The translations under genes and the position numbers were made by a program. The notes beneath the pieces were generated by a model. The model was not told the DNA's origin. It was given only the letters and a program-made list of their open reading frames with translations, and ran no database searches. A stretch of 5,013 nt of DNA from positions 1 to 5,013 of the forward strand of contig JAENXP010000250.1 of assembly GCA_016649475.1 (NCBI GenBank), written 5' to 3'. This DNA is from Burkholderiales bacterium (GTDB lineage: Bacteria; Pseudomonadota; Gammaproteobacteria; Burkholderiales; SG8-39). Position 1 is the stretch's first letter. Each line of letters begins with the position of its first letter. Below, in pieces: positions 1 through 5,013 of this stretch.

Positions 1-35
1 CCATCACACTTATCGGTACGTACAAATGTCGGCAT
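1..35 (-). CDS. aprB: adenylylsulfate (APS) reductase beta subunit, N-terminus only (partial)
   Basis: The minus strand reads ATG at position 35 and then 11 complete codons, MPTFVRTDKCD, followed by the first two bases of a Gly codon before the window ends. This is the characteristic start of AprB, the small ferredoxin-like [4Fe-4S] subunit of dissimilatory APS reductase; the visible Cys would be the first cluster ligand. AprAB interconverts APS with sulfite plus AMP in the cytoplasm. The gene lies 75 nt downstream of sat on the same strand, the classical partner arrangement, and has its own GGAG ribosome binding site. Only 35 bases are visible, so the call rests on the N-terminal match plus the neighbour. 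The rest of aprB, and aprA, should lie beyond the left edge. Confidence 0.85.
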   Translation of the reverse strand, partial: MPTFVRTDKCD

Positions 36-42
36 GTTGTTT

Positions 43-46
43 CTCC
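43..46 (-). promoter_or_regulatory. ribosome binding site of aprB
   Basis: GGAG on the minus strand lies 7 nt before the ATG at position 35. It fixes the aprB start and shows that the gene can be translated independently of sat. Confidence 0.7.
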
Positions 47-73
47 ATCTTTTGTGTTACTGCAGTTGATACT

Positions 74-98
74 CCGTCGCCCCATCCGGCGGCAACGG
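74..98 (-). other. hairpin in the sat-aprB spacer
   Basis: In minus-strand RNA, CCGUUGCC and GGCGACGG form an 8-bp stem with one G-U pair around a 9-nt loop. On the plus strand the wobble becomes a C-A mismatch, so the structure favours the sat-aprB transcript. No U-run follows it, so it is not a typical intrinsic terminator. It could be an mRNA-processing or 3'-protecting element between sat and aprB, or chance in GC-rich sequence. Confidence 0.3.
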
Positions 99-110
99 CC
101 TCTAGAGTCG

Positions 111-1328
111 TTACTTGGCGGAATGACCGCTCATCTTGATTTCCACCTTGTCCTCGTCCTTGATGCTGCCGTAGTACTCGCGCAGTATGGAGAGCACTTC
201 CGGACGCGAGAACTTGTCGGAAACTTCCTCGCCCTCGGACAACGCCTTGCGCAGCTTGGTACCGGACAGCAGGATGCGGTCGGAACCCTCGTGCGGACAG
301 GTCTTCATGGAAGCCATGCCGTCACACTTGTTGCACCAGAAGGTCCAGTCGATCTTGAGCGGCTTGGTCTCCAGCGCATCGGCCGGGATTTCGTCGAAAA
401 TGGTGTGCGCATCGAACGGGCCGTAGTAGTCACCGACACCGGCGTGATCACGACCAACGATCTGGTGCGAGCAGCCGTAGTTCTGGCGGAACAGCGCGTG
501 CAGCAACGCTTCACGCGGGCCGGCATAGCGCATGTCGAGCGGATAGCCCGCCTGCACCACCGTGTTCTTGACGAAATACTTGTCGATCAGCGCCCCGATG
601 GCGGGGGTGCGCACCTCGGCCGGAATGTCGCCCGGCTTGAGCGCGCCCAGCAGCGAATGCACCAGCACGCCGTCGCACACCTCGATCGCGACCTTGGCCA
701 GGTACTCGTGCGAGCGGTGCATGGGATTGCGCGTCTGGAACGCCGCCACTTTGGACCAGCCCAGGCGCTCGAACTCGGCGCGAGTCTCGGCCGGGGTCAT
801 GAACAGGGCGCCATACTTCGCCTTGAAACCACCGTCGGACAGTACCTTGACCGGGCCGGCAAGATTGACTTCGCCTTGCGCCATGACCATTTTCACCCCG
901 GGGTGCGCTTCGTCGGCGGTACGAAACACGGACATGCACTCGTGCGCCTTGTCGATCGCGTATTTCTCGGTCACGTTGATAGTCGCCAGGATTTCGTCCG
1001 AGTCCGGGTCGACAAGCGCGAGCTCGCTGCCGGTCTTGATCTTCTCGGCAGCCGCCTTGTCCACAGAAAGCGTGATCGGTATCGGCCAGAACAAGCCGCT
1101 CGCCATGCGGTAGCCGTCGCAGACGCCCTGCCAGTCGGCGTGCGTCATGAAACCCTCGAGCGGAGTGAAACCGCCGATGCCGAGCATGATTAGATCGCCC
1201 TTTTCGCGCGAGGACACGCGCAGCTGGGGCAGGGTCCGGGCACGCGCCTGTTCCGCCTTCAGCGCAGCCCCGGCAAGCAACAGAGGCTTGAGCGACTCTC
1301 CCCCATGAGGATGGACCAGTTTTGACAT
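111..1328 (-). CDS. sat: ATP sulfurylase (sulfate adenylyltransferase), dissimilatory type
   Basis: A 405-residue cytoplasmic enzyme that interconverts ATP + sulfate with APS + PPi; beside aprB it most likely runs in the ATP-forming direction during sulfur oxidation. The N-terminal PUA-like domain contains [10 protein letters not shown] (52-61). The catalytic domain carries the nucleotide-binding motif [12 protein letters not shown] (198-209), [11 protein letters not shown] (292-302), and [12 protein letters not shown] (355-366). Cys332, Cys335, Cys344 and His346 sit in a cluster like the zinc site known in homo-oligomeric bacterial Sat; the exact ligand set is inferred. The length fits stand-alone Sat, with no APS kinase domain, and it is unrelated to the assimilatory CysDN type. 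The start at 1328 is supported by AGAGG 7 nt upstream and by the [11 protein letters not shown]-terminus. aprB follows 75 nt downstream, so the two probably form an operon. The frame is intact and the key motifs are complete. Confidence 0.97.
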   Translation of the reverse strand: MSKLVHPHGGESLKPLLLAGAALKAEQARARTLPQLRVSSREKGDLIMLGIGGFTPLEGFMTHADWQGVCDGYRMASGLFWPIPITLSVDKAAAEKIKTGSELALVDPDSDEILATINVTEKYAIDKAHECMSVFRTADEAHPGVKMVMAQGEVNLAGPVKVLSDGGFKAKYGALFMTPAETRAEFERLGWSKVAAFQTRNPMHRSHEYLAKVAIEVCDGVLVHSLLGALKPGDIPAEVRTPAIGALIDKYFVKNTVVQAGYPLDMRYAGPREALLHALFRQNYGCSHQIVGRDHAGVGDYYGPFDAHTIFDEIPADALETKPLKIDWTFWCNKCDGMASMKTCPHEGSDRILLSGTKLRKALSEGEEVSDKFSRPEVLSILREYYGSIKDEDKVEIKMSGHSAK

Positions 1329-1335
1329 GCTTGCG

Positions 1336-1340
1336 CCTCT
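1336..1340 (-). promoter_or_regulatory. ribosome binding site of sat
   Basis: AGAGG on the minus strand sits 7 nt before the sat ATG and is preceded by a run of A residues (A-rich leader, 1341-1346), consistent with an accessible, efficiently translated leader. Confidence 0.7.
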
Positions 1341-1408
1341 TTTTTTGTATTGGCTTGCAGGCGTTGCGTGGCCCGAACGCGCGGGCTCGCGACAACGATA
1401 CTGGGCGT

Positions 1409-1437
1409 ATTGTGCGCAGTGGCAAGCTGGCTCACAA
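1409..1437 (-). promoter_or_regulatory. candidate sigma-70-type promoter of sat
   Basis: On the minus strand, TTGTGA (1432-1437) and CACAAT (1409-1414) are separated by exactly 17 bp. Each matches the consensus at 4 of 6 positions. This would give a leader of roughly 75 nt before the sat ATG. It is the best-spaced pair I found upstream of sat, but the match is modest and was found by eye. Confidence 0.3.
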
Positions 1438-1442
1438 GCCAG
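1427..1442. promoter_or_regulatory. inverted repeat overlapping the candidate sat -35 element
   Basis: CTGGCT and AGCCAG form a perfect 6-bp inverted repeat with a 4-nt centre (CACA on the plus strand). It fully covers the proposed -35 hexamer at 1432-1437. That position suits a repressor or activator operator for sat-apr, but no regulator family can be named from the sequence. Confidence 0.25.
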
Positions 1443-1527
1443 AGATTTTGATTTGCTGATAAGGCGCGCTGATTAACGGGATTGCGGCTGCAAGAGGCTC
1501 GCCGAAATTGATGATATTGGGCATCGC

Positions 1528-1533
1528 AAGGAG
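1528..1533 (+). promoter_or_regulatory. strong ribosome binding site before the plus-strand remnant
   Basis: AAGGAG lies 6 nt upstream of the ATG at 1540, an almost ideal Shine-Dalgarno. It is a better site than those of the genuine moaC and MacA-like genes in this window, and it is the main reason to take the short frame at 1540 seriously. Confidence 0.45.
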
Positions 1534-1539
1534 AGACGC

Positions 1540-1740
1540 ATGGACAATGCCGCCGCGTGCTGGCTCGCCTTGGTCACCACCCGGCCCACCGAAGACCCGG
1601 CGGCGCGCGCCAGGAACTCCCGAAGCTCGCCGGATGCGCTGCGCCGCTTGCGGCCCGACACTCACTTCTTCTCTTTCATCTCCTGCTCCAGCTGCACCCG
1701 CAGGTCACGCAGGCGCGCCTCGACGCTGGAGAGCTGGTAG
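1540..1740 (+). pseudogene. possible gene remnant with ChrB-like N-terminus
   Basis: A 66-codon frame starts at an ATG with an excellent Shine-Dalgarno. Residues 8-25, WLALVTTRPTEDPAARAR, read like the start of ChrB, the chromate-resistance regulatory protein, whose N-terminus has the pattern W-L-x-L-(I/V) then L-P-T, then A-A-R-x-R. The expected continuation (R-A-L-K-x-L-G, then R-D-G-V-Y-L-L-P) is absent, and after about codon 42 the frame simply runs antisense into the 3' end of the M48 protease gene. In codons 1-42, 37 third positions are G or C, as expected for real coding in this genome. I infer the 5' stub of a gene cut off by deletion or rearrangement. Alternatives are a genuine short unknown protein or chance. 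The ChrB resemblance is from memory of the family, not a search. Confidence 0.3.
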
Positions 1741-3086
1741 AAGTCGCCGTCTCCGCTTTTTTGTGCCAGCTGCAGCTGTTCGATCGCCGCCGGCAGACTG
1801 CCCTGCAACACATAGGCCTCGGCCTGCGCCTGATGCTGCAGCAGACGCTTGCCCAAGGACGCATACCCCTGCGCCTGCAACGCGTACAGCCGCGCATCGC
1901 GCGGGTAGTTCTTCAGTTGGTCCTCCAGCAGGGACGCCGCTTCGCGATTTTGCCCGAGCCGCAGCAGCGCCTCGATGCAGGCGTAATTGAGCGCGCGGTT
2001 GTTGGGGTAGTGCACCAGCGCCTGTTTCAGCACCGCGACTGCACCTTTGTCATCGCCATTGGCCTGTTTGATGCGCGCAGCCAAGCCCGCGAGCATCGGG
2101 TGCTCTACCTCCTTCAACAGCGGCGCCAGTTCCGCCCCAGCGCGCACCGGGTCCTGCGCGCGCAGTAACGCTACGGCCAAACCATAGCGCGTCGCGATTT
2201 CGTTGCTGAATTTCTTCTCGCGCAGGTCGCTTTCGAACTGCGCCAGCGCGTCGCGCGACGTGCCCTGTCCGGCGCGCAGTTTGGAGCGCACCAGCTGGAA
2301 GTCGAGACTGTCGGGCGTCTGCTTGTACGGCAGGTCCTGAATCCGGTTTTGCGCGTCAGCAATGCGCTCCGTGGTAACCGGGTGGGTGCGCAAATACGCC
2401 GGCGCGTTGTTTTCGTACAAGCGCCCCGCCTTTTGCATGCGCACGAAAAACGAAGGCATGGCGCGCACGTCGAATCCGGATTTTTCCAGTATCGGGAACC
2501 CGATGCGGTCAGCCTCGCGCTCGAACTCGCGCGTAAATCCGATCTGCGCAGTAATTGCGCTCGCCTGGCCGATTGCCGCCGCAGCTGACCCCAGCTGCGA
2601 GTTGCGGGCAAGGATCGCCAGCGCCACCGACGCCAGCATCGCGGTCGACAGCTGTCCCTCCTTGGTCACCATGCGCGCCATATGATGCTGCGTCACGTGG
2701 GCAATTTCGTGCGCCACCACCGCGGCCAATTCGGATTCACTCTGGGCGGTCACGATGGTTCCGGTATGCACGCCGATGTAGCCGCCCGGCAACGCGAATG
2801 CGTTCAGCGTCGCGTCCTTTACCAGGAAAAACTCGAAGTCCTGGCGAGCGTCCGGGCTGTTGGACACCAGGCGGTTGCCCAGGGCGTTGAGATATTCCGT
2901 GGCCTCTGGATCGGCGTCGTATGCAGGGTCGTGCTGGCGGATGTCGCGCATGATGGCCTCGCCAACGCGGCGCTCCATTTGCGGCGTAAAAGCGATTTGC
3001 GCCGTGTCGCCCAGGTCGGGCAGGCCCTCGGCCAGGGCGGGCACGGCAAACACCAGGAACAAGGCAAGCAGGCTGCTGAGACGCAT
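1662..3086 (-). CDS. bepA: periplasmic M48 metalloprotease with TPR tail, BepA/YfgC family
   Basis: A 474-residue protein from the preferred ATG at 3086. BepA-family proteins work in the periplasm, assisting LptD and BAM-dependent outer-membrane protein assembly and degrading stalled substrates. Residues 1-19 form a signal peptide (MRLSSLLALF, then a hydrophobic core, cleavage after ALA). The zinc protease domain shows NAFALPGG (95-102), HEIAH (126-130) and EADRIG (191-196), with Glu191 as third ligand 65 residues after His126, the same spacing as in E. coli BepA. His235 in RTHPVTTER corresponds to the regulatory histidine of E. coli BepA. Residues from about 265 to 474 are helical TPR-like repeats. 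Length is close to E. coli BepA (487). The frame stays open upstream, but that part is antisense to moaC. ATG 3107 (MAGYHII added) is an alternative start with a GGGGAA site before it. The gene is divergent from moaC. Confidence 0.93.
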   Translation of the reverse strand: MRLSSLLALFLVFAVPALAEGLPDLGDTAQIAFTPQMERRVGEAIMRDIRQHDPAYDADPEATEYLNALGNRLVSNSPDARQDFEFFLVKDATLNAFALPGGYIGVHTGTIVTAQSESELAAVVAHEIAHVTQHHMARMVTKEGQLSTAMLASVALAILARNSQLGSAAAAIGQASAITAQIGFTREFEREADRIGFPILEKSGFDVRAMPSFFVRMQKAGRLYENNAPAYLRTHPVTTERIADAQNRIQDLPYKQTPDSLDFQLVRSKLRAGQGTSRDALAQFESDLREKKFSNEIATRYGLAVALLRAQDPVRAGAELAPLLKEVEHPMLAGLAARIKQANGDDKGAVAVLKQALVHYPNNRALNYACIEALLRLGQNREAASLLEDQLKNYPRDARLYALQAQGYASLGKRLLQHQAQAEAYVLQGSLPAAIEQLQLAQKSGDGDFYQLSSVEARLRDLRVQLEQEMKEKK

Positions 3087-3098
3087 GATGATATGATA
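3085..3098. promoter_or_regulatory. candidate bidirectional -10 region between bepA and moaC
   Basis: The block ATGATGATATGATA contains, on the plus strand, TG-A-TATGAT (3089-3097), an extended -10 with 5 of 6 matches. It would start transcription near 3104, almost at the moaC ATG (3106). On the minus strand, TATCAT (3098 to 3093) would start transcription near 3086, the bepA ATG. Neither preferred start has a well-placed Shine-Dalgarno, which fits leaderless or near-leaderless mRNAs. No good -35 is seen on either side, so the real promoters may lie inside the opposing genes. Confidence 0.35.
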
Positions 3099-3105
3099 CC
3101 CCGCC

Positions 3106-3612
3106 ATGAAACGAAGTTCCCCGGCGCTGGCGAAAAACCTCAGCCATTTTGACGCGCACGGCCAGGCGCACATGGTCGATGTCGGCGGCAAGGCCGAGAC
3201 CCGCCGCCTCGCCCGCGCCTGCGGCTGCATACGGATGCAAGCCGCGACCCTGCGCCTGATCCTCGAGGGCACCGCAAAGAAGGGCGATGTGCTGGGTGTG
3301 GCGCGCCTGGCCGCGATCCAGGCGGCCAAGCGCACTGCGGACCTGATTCCGCTGGCGCACCCGCTGGCGCTGACCCGGGTAGGTGCCGAATTCGAACCCG
3401 ACGTGGCCGGCAGCTGCATCGCACTGACCGTTACCGTGGAAACCCTGGGCCGCACCGGCGTCGAGATGGAGGCCCTGACCGCAGTCAGCGTAGGCCTCCT
3501 GACCATATATGACATGTGCAAGGCGGTCGACCGCGGCATGCGCATTGAGGGCATACGGCTGCTGGAGAAAAAAGGTGGGAAGTCCGGGCACTACCTGAGC
3601 GCGCCCGACTGA
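3106..3612 (+). CDS. moaC: cyclic pyranopterin monophosphate synthase MoaC
   Basis: A 168-residue cytoplasmic enzyme of molybdenum cofactor biosynthesis. It converts the MoaA product 3',8-cyclo-7,8-dihydro-GTP into cyclic pyranopterin monophosphate. Family landmarks run in order: [14 protein letters not shown] (21-34), [20 protein letters not shown] (58-77), LIPLAHPL (80-87, His85), [12 protein letters not shown] (118-129), [13 protein letters not shown] (133-145) and GGKSG (157-161). Asp136 and Lys139 correspond to the catalytic Asp128 and Lys131 of E. coli MoaC. It is slightly longer than the E. coli protein (161) because of about eight extra N-terminal residues. The ATG at 3106 is the only ATG ahead of the conserved core, but it lacks an upstream Shine-Dalgarno. 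The gene is divergent from the protease gene and appears monocistronic, ending in a terminator 32 nt downstream. Its product would serve the cell's molybdoenzymes generally. Confidence 0.97.
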   Translation: MKRSSPALAKNLSHFDAHGQAHMVDVGGKAETRRLARACGCIRMQAATLRLILEGTAKKGDVLGVARLAAIQAAKRTADLIPLAHPLALTRVGAEFEPDVAGSCIALTVTVETLGRTGVEMEALTAVSVGLLTIYDMCKAVDRGMRIEGIRLLEKKGGKSGHYLSAPD

Positions 3613-3643
3613 GCTGACGTGAGGCGGCCGATTTAGGAGAACA

Positions 3644-3669
3644 CGAGGGGAAATTCCTCCCGTTTTATT
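3644..3669 (+). terminator. intrinsic terminator of moaC
   Basis: CGAGGGG (3644-3650) pairs with CCTCCCG (3656-3662) around the 5-nt loop AAATT. The stem has one A-C mismatch and one G-U pair, and TTTTATT follows directly. The position, 32 nt after the moaC stop, and the U-run make it a good Rho-independent terminator that isolates moaC from the efflux gene downstream. Confidence 0.7.
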
Positions 3670-3800
3670 CAACGAGTCTCAATCCGCCATCCTGCGTGCG
3701 TAGGTGATCGCAAGCGTCGACATGCGATACATTTGGTAACAGCATTGCCGCGAACCTGCATGGTAAGCTTGCCGCTCACCGCGCCTCACCCGTCAAACCG

Positions 3801-5013
3801 ATGAAAACAATCCTGTTGCTGATCGTCGCCGCCATCATTCTGGCGGGCGCCGCTTTCGGCGCCTACCGCTATGCGTCGAACAAAGGCGATGCACTGGCAT
3901 ACCGTTTCGTCAAGGTCGACAAGGGTCCGATCACGGCGGCGGTTAGCGCCACCGGCACGCTCAATCCGGTGGTGTCGGTGCTGGTGGGCTCGCAGGTTTC
4001 GGGACAGATCAAGGAGTTGTTCGCCGACTTCAACTCAGTGGTGAAGAAAGATCAGGTAATTGCGCGCATCGACCCGGAGTCGTTCGAACTCAGGGTGCGC
4101 CAGGCGATGGCAGACCTCGAGGCGACCAGGGCAACGGTCCTGACGCAGATGGCGGGCGTGGGCGCGCAGCGCGCCGAGGTGTCGCGCAGCGAAGTCAATC
4201 TGGCCGACGTCAGGCGCGACTATGAACGCAAGCAGACGCTGGTGGAAAAGGGCTTCGTTTCCGCGGCCGATCGCGACAAGGCGTTGGCCGTGTACAACGG
4301 CGCGCAGGAGCAGGTCAAGACGGCGCGCGCGCAATTGGCAGTAGCCGGGGCTCAGGCCAAGAACGCCGAAGCGGTGGTCAGGCAGCGCGAGTCGCAACTG
4401 GCGCAGGCAAAGGTGGACTTGGCCCGCACCATCATCCGCGCGCCGGTCGATGGGGTGGTGATCAAGCGCAGCGTGGATGCCGGCCAGACCGTGGCCGCGA
4501 GCCTGCAGGCGCCGGAGCTTTTTCAGATTGCGCAGAATCTGCGCGATATGCAGGTGGAGGCTTCGATCGACGAGGCCGACGTCGGCCGCGTCAAGGTCGA
4601 CCAGAACGCGACTTTCACCGTCGACTCGTTCCCGGGACGCACCTTCAGCGGCAAAGTGATGCAGGTACGCAAGGCGGCGCTGGTGGTGCAGAACGTAGTG
4701 ACCTATACCGTGGTGATCTCGGCGGCGAACCCCGATCTGCGGCTGCTCCCGGGCATGACGGCGAACGTGCGCATTGTCACCGACCAGCGCGATGGCGTGC
4801 TCAAGCTGCCCAATGCGGCCCTGCGCTTCCGGCCACCGGGTTTCAGCGACGGCACCGCCGCATCTGGGGCCGGCGGGGCTGCGCCGCCCCCCGCTTCCGG
4901 CGGCAGCGCGGGACAGCAGTTGCGCCAGCGTCTCATCGCCGCGCTCGATCTGGATGCCGACCAGCAGGCCAAGCTGGACCCGATATTTGCCGACGCGCGG
5001 CAAAAGCTGGCAG
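3801..5013 (+). CDS. macA: MacA-like periplasmic adaptor (membrane fusion protein) of a tripartite efflux system, 3'-truncated by window end
   Basis: The first 404 residues of an adaptor that bridges an inner-membrane transporter, probably a MacB-type ABC transporter (RND pumps use the same family), to a TolC-like outer-membrane channel. Residues 4-22 form a single N-terminal membrane anchor. The first half-lipoyl motif is GSQVSGQIKELFADF (63-77) and the second RAPVDGVVIKRSVDAGQTV (213-231). Between them, about 92-208, is the long Ala/Gln-rich alpha-hairpin. GQTVAASLQAPELFQIAQ (228-245) parallels the MacA segment with the Q-A-P triplet. The beta-barrel covers about 250-330 (IDEADVGRV, LLPGMTANVRI). 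After LKLPNAALRF (335-343) comes a Gly/Ala/Pro-rich linker (350-370) and a charged helical segment (371-404), an insertion relative to E. coli MacA. The start ATG at 3801 fits the anchor but has no clear Shine-Dalgarno. I found no convincing promoter in 3670-3800. Confidence 0.88.
   Translation, partial: MKTILLLIVAAIILAGAAFGAYRYASNKGDALAYRFVKVDKGPITAAVSATGTLNPVVSVLVGSQVSGQIKELFADFNSVVKKDQVIARIDPESFELRVRQAMADLEATRATVLTQMAGVGAQRAEVSRSEVNLADVRRDYERKQTLVEKGFVSAADRDKALAVYNGAQEQVKTARAQLAVAGAQAKNAEAVVRQRESQLAQAKVDLARTIIRAPVDGVVIKRSVDAGQTVAASLQAPELFQIAQNLRDMQVEASIDEADVGRVKVDQNATFTVDSFPGRTFSGKVMQVRKAALVVQNVVTYTVVISAANPDLRLLPGMTANVRIVTDQRDGVLKLPNAALRFRPPGFSDGTAASGAGGAAPPPASGGSAGQQLRQRLIAALDLDADQQAKLDPIFADARQKLA

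Larger units (their letters stand above)
1329..1661. other. 333-bp gap between sat and the M48 protease gene
   Basis: The sat-proximal part (1329-1539) is less GC-rich and shows no convincing coding frame. It holds the sat leader, the candidate promoter and inverted repeat, and a short direct repeat, GCTGATAA at 1455-1462 and GCTGATTA at 1468-1475. From 1540 to 1661 the sequence regains strong third-position G/C bias, coinciding with the plus-strand ChrB-like open frame. No intrinsic terminator for the protease gene is visible here: small GC hairpins exist but no T-run follows them. Confidence 0.6.

Noticed and set aside
54..1193. 379-codon plus-strand open frame opposite sat
   Set aside because: It is antisense to an unmistakable, full-length ATP sulfurylase and its composition is the reverse reading of a GC-rich gene. 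It shows no recognisable domain and no ribosome binding site.
1602..1611. Perfect 10-bp palindrome GGCGCGCGCC
   Set aside because: Alternating GC palindromes are common by chance in GC-rich coding DNA; no spacing, repetition or neighbouring element suggests a binding site.
3087..3554. 156-codon upstream extension of the protease frame to 3554
   Set aside because: This part lies entirely antisense to moaC, except for the last few codons, and would bury the signal peptide inside the protein. The signal peptide at ATG 3086 shows the true N-terminus.
3670..3762. Short minus-strand frame between moaC and the adaptor gene containing CIACRRLR, reminiscent of the zinc-binding segment of BEL/Pao retroelement integrases
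   Set aside because: It is only about 30 codons long, the upstream histidines of the zinc motif are absent, and such elements are animal-specific. A chance C-x-x-C-R-R match in a non-coding spacer is the simpler explanation.
3746..3770. TTGCCG and TAAGCT as a possible promoter for the MacA-like gene
   Set aside because: The spacing between the hexamers is only 13 bp and the -10 matches consensus at 3 of 6 positions, which is too weak to annotate.
4035..5003. 322-codon minus-strand open frame
   Set aside because: It is antisense to the MacA-like gene, whose lipoyl, hairpin and barrel motifs are clear. The minus-strand translation has no recognisable features.

Overview
The window is a GC-rich chromosomal segment with strong G/C bias at codon third positions. 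It most likely comes from a sulfur-oxidising betaproteobacterium; Thiobacillus or Sulfuricella-like lineages fit, but this assignment is inference. The main clue is a dissimilatory-type ATP sulfurylase gene (sat) directly upstream of a gene whose first codons are those of the APS reductase beta subunit (aprB).

Layout. Positions 1-1328 (minus strand) hold the sulfur module: sat, a 75-nt spacer with a small hairpin, then the first 11 codons of aprB running off the left edge. Positions 1329-1661 are mostly non-coding. They carry a candidate sat promoter overlapped by an inverted repeat, and a plus-strand open frame with a strong ribosome binding site whose first ~25 codons resemble the N-terminus of the chromate-resistance regulator ChrB. 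It looks like a gene remnant. Positions 1662-3086 (minus) encode a periplasmic M48 metalloprotease with a TPR tail, of the BepA/YfgC family. Head-to-head with it, moaC (3106-3612, plus) encodes a molybdenum cofactor biosynthesis enzyme. Only 19 bp separate the two preferred start codons, and a near-palindromic AT-rich block there could supply -10 elements in both directions. moaC ends in an intrinsic terminator. From 3801 to the right edge lies the 5' 404 codons of a MacA-like periplasmic adaptor of a tripartite efflux system.

How the genes relate. Sat and AprBA form the reverse sulfate-activation route, sulfite + AMP to APS to sulfate + ATP, giving substrate-level phosphorylation during sulfur oxidation. 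MoaC supplies cofactor for molybdoenzymes in general. The BepA-like protease does outer-membrane protein quality control, and the MacA-like adaptor is an efflux component. These last three are housekeeping or envelope genes with no direct mechanistic link to the sulfur module visible here. I see no CRISPR array, tRNA, rRNA, insertion sequence or clearly novel multi-gene system. The unusual points are the ChrB-like remnant, the compact divergent moaC/bepA start region, and an LTXXQ-like helical insert in the adaptor.
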